A stretch of 64,000 nt of DNA, from positions 1,550,001 to 1,614,000 of the forward strand of contig NZ_JAKUDO010000001.1 in the NCBI RefSeq assembly GCF_022436485.1, read 5' to 3'. Of this stretch, positions 1-7,683 are shown in pieces. The notes below the pieces were generated by a model that saw nothing but the letters and a program-made list of their open reading frames with translations, made no database searches and had not been told where the DNA came from. Origin of the DNA: Agrococcus sp. ARC_14. Lineage in GTDB: Bacteria; Actinomycetota; Actinomycetes; Actinomycetales; Microbacteriaceae. Positions within the stretch are counted from its first letter, which is position 1; every line of letters begins with the position of its first letter. A program made the translations under genes and the position numbers.

Positions 1-1127
1 TGGGATCGGAAGGGCGCGAGCCGTTCGGGTGGGAGATCGAGATCCGCGACGATCCCGTCGATGTCGGTCCATCCCCATCCGCCCTTGAGCACCCCGGCGC
101 CGAGCCCCGTGAGCGTGAACTCCTGCGGCAGCTTCCGCTCGGAGGTCCACGGCATCACTCGGTCGTAGATGCCGAGCAGGCTGGAGGCCCAGATGGTCGC
201 CGGATTCATGCGGTAGTCGACGGGCTCGCCAGCGACGGGCGGCGCGTTGAGGGGGAAGCCCCAGCGCTCGGCGAGCAGGCTCGCCACGCGGTAGTCCTCC
301 GCCTGCGAAGCGACCTTGTTCGCAGCGCTGACGTGGATCCCGTCGATCGCGCCACTGCGCAGCGCGCCAGCCAGGATCACGCGCGAGTCGTAGCCGCCGG
401 AGAGCTGCAGGTCGGTCCACCAGCCGGGGACGCCGGCGAGCGCGGCAGTGCTGCCGGCGATGAAGGCGGCGGCACTGCGCAGCGTCTGCACGGGGTCGGA
501 CGCACCGTCGACGATCCGCGCCGCCAGGGGTGTGCCATCCACCTGCACGCTGAGCCGCAGCCCGAGCCCGATCTCGAGCCCCTGTGCCGCCGGCACCCAG
601 TCGATCTCGCGGATGTACGTGTCGGGGGAGAGCTGCTGCGCGGCATGGCTGTTCAGCACCGAGCGCGCCAGCAGCGCCTCGCGATGCTGCGTCGAGCGCA
701 GCCCGAACGCGGCCCGCAGGTCGTCGAGCACCAGCAGCGAGTCGGAAGCGGCGACGAAGCCGGGGCCGGAGGTGTGCAGCAGGGCCGCGCTGCCGAAGAC
801 GTCGTGCCGGATCCGCACGCGGCGGCGATCCCAGCTGGCGGTCAGGAACTCACCGGCGACGCCATGCTCGTCGAGCGGACGCGGCAGCTGCAGCCACCCA
901 TCGACGCCGAACGCGATCGCACCATGCTCTGGAGACAGGGCGGTGCCGCGGAAGTAGGTGCTGCCGCTGATGCTCGCCGCGACGTCGCGGCTGACGATGG
1001 TGATGCTGCGCCGGCGATCGAGCGCCGCGGTGAAGCGCTCGGAGGCGGGGCTGCCGTTGGCGGCCAGCCAGGCTTCGAGCACGCGCCCAGCTGCTCGGTC
1101 ATGCACGACCAGGAGCGAGTTCACCAC
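1..1127 (-). CDS. asparagine-synthase-like protein (partial, 3' end outside window)
   Basis: The minus-strand frame is open from tandem GTG codons (1125-1127 and 1122-1124) to the window edge. It has no ATG, which is why it is easy to miss. The first ~190 residues resemble an N-terminal nucleophile-like half. A PP-loop motif follows (LSGGYDSR, encoded near 385-410), the ATP-pyrophosphatase signature of the asparagine synthetase family, which adenylates a carboxylate for amide formation. The N-terminus (VVNSLL) lacks the Cys-2 used for glutamine hydrolysis, so a glutaminase activity is unlikely. Similar proteins act in surface polysaccharide or peptide modification, but no partner gene is visible here. 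I am confident of the family and do not know the substrate. Confidence 0.75.
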   Translation of the reverse strand, partial: MVNSLLVVHDRAAGRVLEAWLAANGSPASERFTAALDRRRSITIVSRDVAASISGSTYFRGTALSPEHGAIAFGVDGWLQLPRPLDEHGVAGEFLTASWDRRRVRIRHDVFGSAALLHTSGPGFVAASDSLLVLDDLRAAFGLRSTQHREALLARSVLNSHAAQQLSPDTYIREIDWVPAAQGLEIGLGLRLSVQVDGTPLAARIVDGASDPVQTLRSAAAFIAGSTAALAGVPGWWTDLQLSGGYDSRVILAGALRSGAIDGIHVSAANKVASQAEDYRVASLLAERWGFPLNAPPVAGEPVDYRMNPATIWASSLLGIYDRVMPWTSERKLPQEFTLTGLGAGVLKGGWGWTDIDGIVADLDLPPERLAPFRS

Positions 1128-1146
1128 GCGCTCAGCCTACGGGCGC

Positions 1147-2001
1147 TCAGGTGTCGAGCTCGCGCTCGGCGCGCAGCAGCGCCAGCTCTGCACGCACGGC
1201 GGCGAGCTCCGCGAGGATCCGCTCGCCGACCGCATCCTGGTGCTCCTCGATGTGCTCCTCGAGCTGCTCGTCCTCCGCCTCGCGCTGGATGTTGAGCGCC
1301 TCGGTCGTCACGGCGATGAAGAGGTTGAGCACCACGAACGTCGTGAGCACGCCGTAGACCATGAAGAAGGGCCAGGCACTCGGCTGGAGCTCCGAGAGCG
1401 GCTGCACGATCTCACCCCATCCGTCGCCGTTCAGGAGACGGAAGAGGGAGACGGTGGATGCGCCGAGGTCACCGAAGTCCTGCGGCCGATCCGTTCCGTA
1501 GAGCATCGTCGAGGCGACGACGAAGACGTAGCCGATCACGACGAGCAGCCCGCCGATGGAGGCGATGCCCGGGATCGACGCGAGCAGCGCGTTCACCACC
1601 CGGCGCATCGATCGCACCTGCGAGAGCAGGCGCATGACGCGCAGCACCCGCAGCACGCGGAGCACCTGCGCGCCCGGGGCGACCGGCACCCAGGAGATCA
1701 CCACCACGAACAGGTCGAACAGGTTCCAGCCATCGCGGAAGAACCGCCAGCCGTATGCCCACAACTTCAGCACCAGCTCGATGGTGAAGACGATGACCAC
1801 CGTGAGGTTGACGGCGTGCAGCAGCTCGCCCCAGCGCTCCACGATGGGCGCGGAGGTCTCGAGTCCGAGCACGATCGCATTGACCACGATGAGCGTCGTG
1901 ATCGTGCGCGTGAATGGCGCCGATTCGACGAGGGAGCGAACGCGCTCGCGCAGCGATGCGGGGGCTGGATGCGGGGCAGTCGGCTGCGGATCGTGGTTCA
2001 C
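1147..2001 (-). CDS. voltage-gated ion channel (bacterial NaV/VIC type)
   Basis: 284 aa from a GTG start at 2001; the frame stays open upstream, but the added residues read like antisense of the HTH gene. It is a single six-TM unit of a tetrameric inner-membrane cation channel. S1-S3 lie at about residues 30-105. S4 (about 112-130) has arginines 115, 118, 121 and 124 at three-residue spacing, the voltage-sensor pattern. The pore region is about 183-197 and S6 about 211-232. The acidic, Leu-rich heptad tail (235-284) matches the tetramerising coiled coil of bacterial NaV channels. The filter reads LLNGDGW rather than the TLESW of NaChBac, so ion selectivity cannot be assumed. It stands alone, next to a 32-bp palindrome. 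Confidence 0.85.
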   Translation of the reverse strand: MNHDPQPTAPHPAPASLRERVRSLVESAPFTRTITTLIVVNAIVLGLETSAPIVERWGELLHAVNLTVVIVFTIELVLKLWAYGWRFFRDGWNLFDLFVVVISWVPVAPGAQVLRVLRVLRVMRLLSQVRSMRRVVNALLASIPGIASIGGLLVVIGYVFVVASTMLYGTDRPQDFGDLGASTVSLFRLLNGDGWGEIVQPLSELQPSAWPFFMVYGVLTTFVVLNLFIAVTTEALNIQREAEDEQLEEHIEEHQDAVGERILAELAAVRAELALLRAERELDT

Positions 2002-2028
2002 CGGAGCAGAATATCCGCTCCGGGAGCG

Positions 2029-2060
2029 GCGAAGCCCCGGCCTGCAGGCCGGGGCTTCGC
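2029..2060. repeat. perfect 32-bp palindrome
   Basis: GCGAAGCCCCGGCC/TGCA/GGCCGGGGCTTCGC is self-complementary over 32 bp. It lies between the divergent channel gene and the first HTH unit, so it is not placed to end either gene. It immediately precedes the start of the duplicated HTH unit (2071), just as another hairpin precedes copy 2. Confidence 0.8.
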
Positions 2061-2070
2061 GCTCTCTCTG

Positions 2071-2532
2071 GGGTACCTGAGTAGTACGTTCGGCAACTCC
2101 GCCTCCAAGACGAAAACCCTTGTCAACCGTTTGAATCGTGGGGTCTACGAGGTCTCGCGGCGTCCCCGGTGTAGCGCTCCGAGGGACGATCGGGGGCCAG
2201 TCGTGAGGACTGTCGAGACGGCTCAAACTTTTCTGACCGCTGCTGAGGTGGACACTCTCGTCGGCGACTACCTGGCCGGGATGGGCGTCAAGCAGCTCGC
2301 CGAGCGGTACGGAATCCATCGTGCCACGGTGTTCTCCCACCTCCGCCGCCGGAAAGTGCCGAGTCGTCGACCGGGGCTGGGCTTCGACGAGAAGGCGGAG
2401 GCCGTGCGGCTCACGCGGGCGGGTGTCTCGATGCGGGCGATCGGTCGCCGGATGGGCGTAGACCGCAAGGCCGTGCGAGCGGCGCTGGTCGAGGCTGGGC
2501 TCATCATGGACGACGCCAGCGACGGTTCATAG
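2071..2532 (+). repeat. HTH unit, copy 1 of a dispersed ~465-bp repeat
   Basis: This block aligns with 14525-14992 from the shared GGGTACCTG at the left through the HTH gene to near its stop. Similarity includes about 130 bp upstream of the annotated GTG, and that upstream part is also open in the same frame in both copies. It may be the C-terminal tail of a longer ancestral recombinase gene. Confidence 0.7.
2203..2532 (+). CDS. small helix-turn-helix protein (recombinase-tail-like)
   Basis: 109 aa from GTG 2203, which has a GGGGG-rich ribosome site about seven bases upstream. It has two HTH-like segments: one around LAERYGIHRATVFSHLRRR (about residues 30-50) and one around IGRRMGVDRKAVRAAL (about 82-98). 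Small proteins beginning VRTVETAQTFLT are common in Actinobacteria and resemble the DNA-binding tail of large serine recombinases. No catalytic recombinase domain is present. Its paralogue is at 14657-14992. The frame is open for more than 40 codons upstream, so a longer product with a TTG start cannot be excluded. Function unknown; DNA binding is inferred. Confidence 0.6.
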   Translation: MRTVETAQTFLTAAEVDTLVGDYLAGMGVKQLAERYGIHRATVFSHLRRRKVPSRRPGLGFDEKAEAVRLTRAGVSMRAIGRRMGVDRKAVRAALVEAGLIMDDASDGS

Positions 2533-2606
2533 CGCACCTCCGCGGAGCTGATCCACTGGGGCTGTCGGCGCACCTCGTCGGTAACGAACGCCGAGAGGAA
2601 CCGACG

Positions 2607-2848
2607 ATGCCGAGCTTGAGTGAGCTGGCGACCGACGAACGAACCGCGCGAATGGTGCTGTCTATGCTCGTCGATCCCAACGATCCGGTGACGGCCGCGT
2701 CCTGGCCCGCCCCGGAGCTGTCGAGATGCTCCGGCTCGCCGAGCGCGATGGAGCGGTCGCGGGTCTCAGCGCCGTGGATGCGCAGGTCTGGCGCGCCCGT
2801 TTCAGCGCACCGGAGGCGAAGGACGTGGCTATGAGCATCGGCCGGGTT
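2607..2848 (+). pseudogene. dprA-like gene remnant, frameshifted and truncated
   Basis: ATG 2607 has a good ribosome site (AGAGGAA). The first ~29 codons (MPSLSELATDERTARM...) match the N-terminus of the DprA-like DNA-processing proteins of Actinobacteria. The continuation (GRVLARPGAVEMLRLAE...) is in a different frame. Reading GTGACGGCCGCGTC as GTGACGGGCCGCGTC restores one frame, so one G has been lost near 2694. Similarity ends near 2848, after about 80 residues, and the Rossmann-fold part is missing. Family assignment is from memory of the sequence pattern. Confidence 0.55.
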
Positions 2849-2914
2849 CAGCAGTCTGATGTTCGAGCGCCGTCTCGATCGTGGACGCCGATTCGGGACG
2901 TTCCGCGCCAGCGG

Positions 2915-3004
2915 CCACGCACCCTTCTGCCCGTGCGGCTGCACCTGGTACTCATGCACGAACTCGCGAATCTCCGACGCCGTGGACCCTGGACCGATAG
3001 ACAT
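2915..3004 (-). pseudogene. possible transposase N-terminal remnant
   Basis: A strong AGGAGG lies eight bases upstream of an ATG at 3004. It is followed by about 30 residues (MSIGPGSTASEIREFVHEYQ... to HGQKGAW) that resemble the start of small IS-encoded HTH proteins. Beyond this the frame turns Arg/Pro-rich and looks non-coding, although it stays open to 2504. The remainder of 2849-3197 holds nothing I recognise. Confidence 0.3.
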
Positions 3005-3197
3005 GAACATCGCCTCCTGGCTGATCGTGAAATGATTCACAACCAGCCTGGCGAAGAGGGCGTGTCACGAAACAACGTCCCTGGGCATCACATCGAGACG
3101 CGATCCCGGCCGGCGTGTCGGGCCGTTACCGTCGACGGCGGCTCGCGGCCTACCGAGGCTCCGCGGGTCGCGGGAGCAGGGCGACTCGCGTCGCGCT

Positions 3198-4661
3198 TCA
3201 CGCGGCGGCCTTCACCGTTCCCATCATCCCGAGGTCCTCGTGATCGAGGATGTGGCAGTGGTAGACCGTGAGGCCCGTAAACCGCGCGAAGTCGATGCGC
3301 ACCACGACCGAGCCCTGAGCCGGGACGTTCACGACGTCCCGCCACTGGGTGCCGTCGATCGCCGATCCGTTCACCTGGATCAGCTGCATCGGCCAGACGT
3401 GCAGGTGGAACGGATGATCCATCGGCGTGGGGTTGCGGATCGTCCACTCCTCCACGGTCTCCGCGCCGACGCGCTGATCGATGCGCCCCGCGTCGAATGC
3501 GCGCCCGTCGAAACCCAGGGCCATCATCCCGCCCTGCTGCGGCATGCCCATGCCCATGGTCATGGTGAAGGAGATCTCGCGCCGCGCGTCGGGCGTGTGC
3601 GAGCGCAGGTCGGCGTCGGGCGCGCGCGGGGGCACGGCGGGCAGCACCGCGGCGTCGGGCCCGCGAACTTCGACGAAGGCGAGCAGCGCCGGGCCGGAGG
3701 AACTGCCCCCGCCGGCCATCATCCCGCCCATCATGGCGGCGCCCCGGTCGTAGCCGAGTGTGCGCAGCTGGGCACTTCCGGTCTGCATCGTCACCAGGAG
3801 ATCCGCCCTGTTGCCGGGAGCCAGCAGGACCTCATCGACGGCGCGGGGCCGCGGTTCGTGCCCGGAGTCGATGCCCAGGAGCTCCAGCCGCTGACCAGGC
3901 AGCGCGAGTCGGAGGTAGCGCGCCGTGCAGGCATTGACGATCCGCCAGCGCTCTCGCTCCCGCGGCCGCGCGACGATCTCGGGCAGCAGTTGACCGTTGA
4001 CCATCAGGAAGTCGCCCTCCCGGCCCATCATGCGATCTGCCTCCGAAGCGGCAGCGACGGCTCCGCCGGCGAACGAGATGTCCGAGATCACGAGCACCCG
4101 CTCGCGGGCGACCGCGAGCGCGTCGTCCTCGACCACGATGGCGCCGAAGAGGCCGCCGAAGATCTGATCGGCGACGTTGCCGTGGTGGTGGGGGTGATAC
4201 CAGAACACGCCGCTGGGGTGGTCGCGCGGGATGTCGAAGAGGTAGTCGAACACCTCGCCGGGTGCGAGGCTGATGAGGGGATTGTCTCCGTTCCCTGCCG
4301 GGGAGACGTGGAGCCCATGCGTGTGGAGATTGGTCGGCTCGCGCAGGCGGTTCTGGAGGCGGACCTCGATGCGGTCGCCCGGGCGCACGCGCCACGTCGA
4401 GGCCGGGACGCTGCCGTTGTAGCCGAGCACGAGCGCCCTGCGGCCGGCTATCTCGTTCTCGTGCTCCGCGGCGACCAGCTCGGTGCGGAGCACGCCCCCG
4501 CGGCTTCGCAGCGAGCTCGGCTCGGCCAGCAGCCCGGAGGGCGTTGCATCGGGCGAGGTCCAGGGCAGACCCGTGCTGCTGAGCCCGAGCCCACCGACCA
4601 CCACGCCCGCGGCGCCGCAGGCGCCCAATACCAGAGCCTGGCGGCGGGTGATCGGCTCCAT
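3198..4661 (-). CDS. multicopper oxidase (CueO-like)
   Basis: 487 aa. ATG 4661 overlaps the TGA of the upstream SHOCT gene, so the two are probably translationally coupled. The N-terminus (TRRQALVLG plus a hydrophobic stretch) is Tat-like, so the enzyme is probably exported folded or membrane-anchored. All four copper-ligand motifs are visible: HTHGLH (~110), WYHPHHHG (~155), HPFHLH (~420) and HCHILDHEDLGMM near the C-terminus, whose Met is the axial type-1 ligand. A Met-rich loop (MMGGMMAGGG, ~330) recalls the Cu(I)-oxidising region of CueO. The expected reaction is oxidation of Cu(I) to Cu(II) with O2 reduced to water, protecting the cell surface. The family is certain; the substrate is inferred from the copper context. 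Confidence 0.93.
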   Translation of the reverse strand: MEPITRRQALVLGACGAAGVVVGGLGLSSTGLPWTSPDATPSGLLAEPSSLRSRGGVLRTELVAAEHENEIAGRRALVLGYNGSVPASTWRVRPGDRIEVRLQNRLREPTNLHTHGLHVSPAGNGDNPLISLAPGEVFDYLFDIPRDHPSGVFWYHPHHHGNVADQIFGGLFGAIVVEDDALAVARERVLVISDISFAGGAVAAASEADRMMGREGDFLMVNGQLLPEIVARPRERERWRIVNACTARYLRLALPGQRLELLGIDSGHEPRPRAVDEVLLAPGNRADLLVTMQTGSAQLRTLGYDRGAAMMGGMMAGGGSSSGPALLAFVEVRGPDAAVLPAVPPRAPDADLRSHTPDARREISFTMTMGMGMPQQGGMMALGFDGRAFDAGRIDQRVGAETVEEWTIRNPTPMDHPFHLHVWPMQLIQVNGSAIDGTQWRDVVNVPAQGSVVVRIDFARFTGLTVYHCHILDHEDLGMMGTVKAAA

Positions 4662-4933
4662 CAAGGAGCGTCGCGCAGGCGTGCGACTCGCTCGTCGTAC
4701 TCAGCGTGGTCGATCTCGCCACGCGCGTAGCGCTCGTCGAGAATGGCGCGCGCCGATCCGCCTCGCGGTTCCGGTGGCCGGTGGTCTCCGCGGTTCAGAC
4801 CGCCGGTCGCGAGCCGCACCGTCAGGACGACGAGCGCCGCGATGCCCGCGATCATCAAGAGCAGGAATACCCACCCCATTCCGGGGCCCATGCCGCCCCA
4901 GTTGCCCATGCCGCTCCAGTTGCCCATCAGCAT
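4661..4933 (-). CDS. small membrane protein with C-terminal SHOCT motif
   Basis: 90 aa from ATG 4933, with GGGGAGG seven bases upstream. The N-terminus is rich in Met, Trp and Gly (MLMGNWSGMG), followed by one transmembrane helix (~21-42) and a C-terminal SHOCT segment (ILDERYARGEIDHAEYDER). SHOCT proteins are short oligomerisation or anchoring modules. The Met-rich face beside a multicopper oxidase would suit extracytoplasmic copper binding, but that is inference. Second gene of a DUF302-SHOCT-oxidase operon. Confidence 0.8.
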   Translation of the reverse strand: MLMGNWSGMGNWGGMGPGMGWVFLLLMIAGIAALVVLTVRLATGGLNRGDHRPPEPRGGSARAILDERYARGEIDHAEYDERVARLRDAP

Positions 4934-4976
4934 GCTTCGACCTCCCCGTTCTCGTGCTTGAGGCGCAGTCGCGCCG

Positions 4977-5378
4977 TCACTCGTTGCCGCTGCCGACTTC
5001 GGCGAGCGCTGCGCCCAGGCGGTCCGCCGCTTCGTCTGCAACCGCTCGCAGCGCCTCGTTCCCGGTGACGTCGACCATGACCTTCGGGTCGAGCGCCTCG
5101 ACGAGCGACGTGCCGTCGCCGGCGTCGCGCACCGTGACGTTGCAGGGGAGCAGCAGTCCGATGGACTCCTCCGCCTGGAGCGCGCGGAGCGCAAGGGGAG
5201 GATTGCACGCGCCCAGGATCACCTGCGACGGCATGTCGACGTCAAGCTTCGCCTTGAGCGTCGCTGCCATGTCGATCTCGGTCAGCACGCCGAATCCCTG
5301 CGTGGCGAGCGCCGCGCGGATCGCGGTGACCGCTTCGTCGAAGGGGAGGGCGACTGTCGTGGTGATGCCGTAACTCAT
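4977..5378 (-). CDS. DUF302 family protein
   Basis: 133 aa. ATG 5378 has GGAG six bases upstream; the frame is open to 5459, but that extension looks like leader DNA. The protein matches the DUF302 fold: an alternating beta/alpha N-terminus (MSYGITTTVALPFDEAV), a central GACNPP and a PCNV segment whose cysteines could bind metal. DUF302 proteins are repeatedly found beside copper oxidases and heavy-metal genes, but their biochemistry is not settled. First gene of the operon and closest to the G/C-tract operator at 5465-5480. Confidence 0.8.
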   Translation of the reverse strand: MSYGITTTVALPFDEAVTAIRAALATQGFGVLTEIDMAATLKAKLDVDMPSQVILGACNPPLALRALQAEESIGLLLPCNVTVRDAGDGTSLVEALDPKVMVDVTGNEALRAVADEAADRLGAALAEVGSGNE

Positions 5379-5464
5379 GACTTGCTCCAAGCGACTCGGG
5401 GCGGGCGGGAGTCGGCCGAAGGCTTGTGCTGAAATGATCCGCGGTTCCCGCTGATGCATCTAAC

Positions 5465-5480
5465 TATACCCCCGGTAGTA
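5465..5480. promoter_or_regulatory. probable CsoR-family operator (imperfect)
   Basis: TATACCCCCGGTAGTA lies 84 bases upstream of the DUF302 start. It resembles the ATACCCC-GGGGTAT operators at 14012-14051 and 39684-39733, but its right arm is degenerate. Inferred copper-responsive control of the oxidase operon. Confidence 0.5.
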
Positions 5481-5535
5481 TTGGAGAACAAGAGTGCGAC
5501 AAGACTCACCTAGAGTGCTCGCGTAATGGGGTGCA

Positions 5536-6833
5536 TGCCTCATTTGGGTTTTGCTCGCGAAACGCTGGTCATCGTTGGGGCGCTGCGGTGTGCTGGCGGG
5601 ATGGGCTCTGAGCTGTCGATGGCGACCAGGCGTGAGATCACCAAGAAGTACGCGCGCGAGTACGCGACGGCGGCGAAGAAGGAGCGCGGGCGAATGCTCG
5701 ACGCGCTGGTCGCGACGACCGGCTGGTCACGCGCCAACGCTCGCCGGCAGGTGCAAGCTGCCAGCGAGCGGAAGGGGCCGCAACGGGCCGTGCGGCGCAC
5801 GCCACGGCCGCGCACGTATGGCTATGACACGCTCCGCCTGCTGATCCGGATCTGGATGCTCGCCGGACAGCCCTCGGGAAAGTACCTGGCCGCGACGATG
5901 GCGCTCTGGCTGCCCAAGCTTGAGCAGCACGGCGAGTTCGGCGAGGACACGCACCGACTCGACGATCACACGCGCGCGCAGCTGCTGACCGTCTCGGGCG
6001 CGACGATCGACCGGCTGCTGAAGCCCACCCGTGACGGGATGCGGTTGACCGGCATCTCGGGCACCAAGCCGGGCCCGTTGCTGCGCAACTCGATCCAGGT
6101 CCGCAAGGCCGGCGACGAGCACGAGCAGGCACCGGGCTTCTGCGAGCTCGACCTGGTGTTGCATTGCGGGCCGACCCTCAAGGGCGAGTTCTGCCGCTCG
6201 CTGACGGTCACCTGCGTGCATACCGGCTGGACCGAGAACCGGGCGCTGAAGAACGGCGCACACCGCTGGGTGCTCGAAGCGATGCCGCTGATCGAGCAGC
6301 GGCTGCCGTTCCCGCTGATCGGCATCGACAGCGACAACGGCGGCGAGTTCATCAACGACGCCCTGATCAACTGGGCCGGCGAACGCGACCTGTTCTTCAC
6401 CCGAGCCCGCCCGTACCACTCCAACGACAACGCGCACGTGGAGCAGAAGAACGCCGACATCGTCCGCCGGTTCGTGTTCCACTACCGCTACGACACCGCG
6501 ATGGAGCTACGCCTGCTGAACGAGCTCTACGACCTGGTCCGGATCCGCTTCAACATGTTCACCGCCACCACCAAAGCGGTCGGCTGGCGCGTCAACCGCA
6601 ACGGCAAAGCCACCCGCGTCTACGACAAGCCCCGCACCCCGTTCCAGCGGGTGATCGACAGCGGCGTGCTCACCGACGCCAAACGAGCCGAACTCGAGGG
6701 GATCTTCGACGCGACAAACCCGGCCGAGCTCACCCGCCGCATCGTCGACATCCAGACCCGCCTCATCCACCTCGCCGCCGCCAAGACCGACGTCCTCAGC
6801 CAGACCGTTTCGCGAGCAAATTCAGATGAGGCA
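5536..6833 (+). mobile_element. insertion sequence with rve-type DDE transposase
   Basis: Ends are inverted repeats: left 5536-5564 starts TGCCTCATTTGGG and ends GCTCGCGAAACG; right 6806-6833 is its near complement (CGTTTCGCGAGCAAATT... to GATGAGGCA). A second, related repeat lies just outside on the right (6843-6870, CTTTCGCGAGCATCTTGAC...), so the true end could be 6870. I see no target duplication. Similar elements are filed near IS481/ISNCY; I cannot settle the family. Confidence 0.75.
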
Positions 6834-6860
6834 CGCGATCAACTTTCGCGAGCATCTTGA
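5619..6860 (+). CDS. transposase with integrase catalytic core
   Basis: 413 aa from ATG 5619 (alternatives: ATG 5601 and an upstream extension that runs through the left inverted repeat). The N-terminus (MATRREITKKYAREY) looks like an HTH region. The RNase-H-like core has the expected acidic triad: D in CELDLVLHCG (~residue 175), D in GIDSDNGGEF (~235) and E in HVEQKNADIV (~275). Length and layout fit a functional enzyme for cut-and-paste or copy-in transposition of its own element. The stop at 6858-6860 lies beyond the inner right repeat, so the reading frame runs out through that repeat, which supports the outer repeat as the real end or a rearranged right flank. Confidence 0.85.
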   Translation: MATRREITKKYAREYATAAKKERGRMLDALVATTGWSRANARRQVQAASERKGPQRAVRRTPRPRTYGYDTLRLLIRIWMLAGQPSGKYLAATMALWLPKLEQHGEFGEDTHRLDDHTRAQLLTVSGATIDRLLKPTRDGMRLTGISGTKPGPLLRNSIQVRKAGDEHEQAPGFCELDLVLHCGPTLKGEFCRSLTVTCVHTGWTENRALKNGAHRWVLEAMPLIEQRLPFPLIGIDSDNGGEFINDALINWAGERDLFFTRARPYHSNDNAHVEQKNADIVRRFVFHYRYDTAMELRLLNELYDLVRIRFNMFTATTKAVGWRVNRNGKATRVYDKPRTPFQRVIDSGVLTDAKRAELEGIFDATNPAELTRRIVDIQTRLIHLAAAKTDVLSQTVSRANSDEARDQLSRAS

Positions 6861-6939
6861 CATTAGGCACTACGGAGTGGATGGGCGAGGGCGGCGCGCC
6901 GCCGACCCGCGAGCCGTCACCGCAGCGTGTCTCAATGCC

Positions 6940-7191
6940 GGCGGACTGTGGCAGATCTATTCGACACCCCTGGTCGGCTGGATGCAGTCCGGTTCGCTGG
7001 TACAAGTGGCGGTCCACGCCCACCTGCTCCTCGCGGGCTACCTCCGGACAACCGCGGCCATCGGCCTCGACTCGACACCGCATCGAGCGCCTCACCTCAT
7101 CACCGCAGTCGCACCCCTCGCCACGATGGCGTCGCACAGCATCCTCGCCAAGACGCTCTTCGACACTCCTCTGACGCCCCTACCTCGGTGA
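6940..7191 (+). pseudogene. ctaG-like (cytochrome oxidase assembly, caa3 type) remnant
   Basis: In this frame the residues GGLWQIYSTPLVGW, HAHLLLAGYL, IGLDSTPHRAP and ASHSILAK follow in the order of caa3-type CtaG membrane proteins (conserved H-HLL-AGYL and D-P-PHR segments). Only about 83 codons remain, with no start and with a stop at 7189-7191. Full-length CtaG proteins are over 250 residues. In Actinobacteria ctaG often sits next to DUF2243, and remnants of both occur here. The element just to the left may have removed the 5' part. Confidence 0.6.
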
Positions 7192-7632
7192 TCAACTACC
7201 AGGCATCGAGCGCTCGACGTCCAACTCCTGGCAGTTTCGCCGCGAGGGACGGAACTGCTGCAGCTCGACCTCGATCGGCAGCTCGGCGACTCCCGGTCCG
7301 CCTGATCGCACAAACTCGCAGAGCGCCGTGTTCAGTTCGCGGTCGTTCACGCCGCCGGTCCACACTGGCTCGCTGTCACGGGCGCCCGGCACCACCACGA
7401 CGACGTTCGAGTGCTCGCATGCGTCTAGGCACTTGCTCGGCACGACCCGCGCCGACCCTGCGACCGTTTCCTTCATCTCGCGCAGCAGCCCGACATGGTC
7501 GACGTCAGGGTGCTTCGTCCGGCTGCCGCAGTCGCCGCCACGGCACACGAGCACGGTTAGCGCGTCCGCAGCGACAGCGCGCTCGCGCTGCTTCTTGTTC
7601 CCCCGCGCCACGAGGACACCGTATCTGGCCAT
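7192..7632 (-). CDS. (2Fe-2S) ferredoxin-like protein
   Basis: 146 aa from ATG 7632; the purine-rich GAGGG abuts the ATG, so initiation at the in-frame GTG 21 bases downstream is possible. Four cysteines are spaced C-x4-C (VLVCRGGDCGS, ~29-34) and C-x3-C (KCLDACEHS, ~68-72), the thioredoxin-fold [2Fe-2S] ferredoxin pattern. The hydrophobic NVVVVV strand after the second pair fits that fold. Probable cytoplasmic electron carrier; partner unknown. It abuts the ctaG remnant tail to tail, with no intergenic space. Confidence 0.75.
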   Translation of the reverse strand: MARYGVLVARGNKKQRERAVAADALTVLVCRGGDCGSRTKHPDVDHVGLLREMKETVAGSARVVPSKCLDACEHSNVVVVVPGARDSEPVWTGGVNDRELNTALCEFVRSGGPGVAELPIEVELQQFRPSRRNCQELDVERSMPGS

Positions 7633-7683
7633 CCCTCTGCCAGAAGTGGCTGCCGCACAATCTGTTGGAGTCTCCCTGCGAAC

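Noticed and set aside
958..2532. 524-codon plus-strand frame covering the channel gene
   Set aside because: Only the last ~110 codons (HTH gene) are supported. The rest is antisense to the ion channel.
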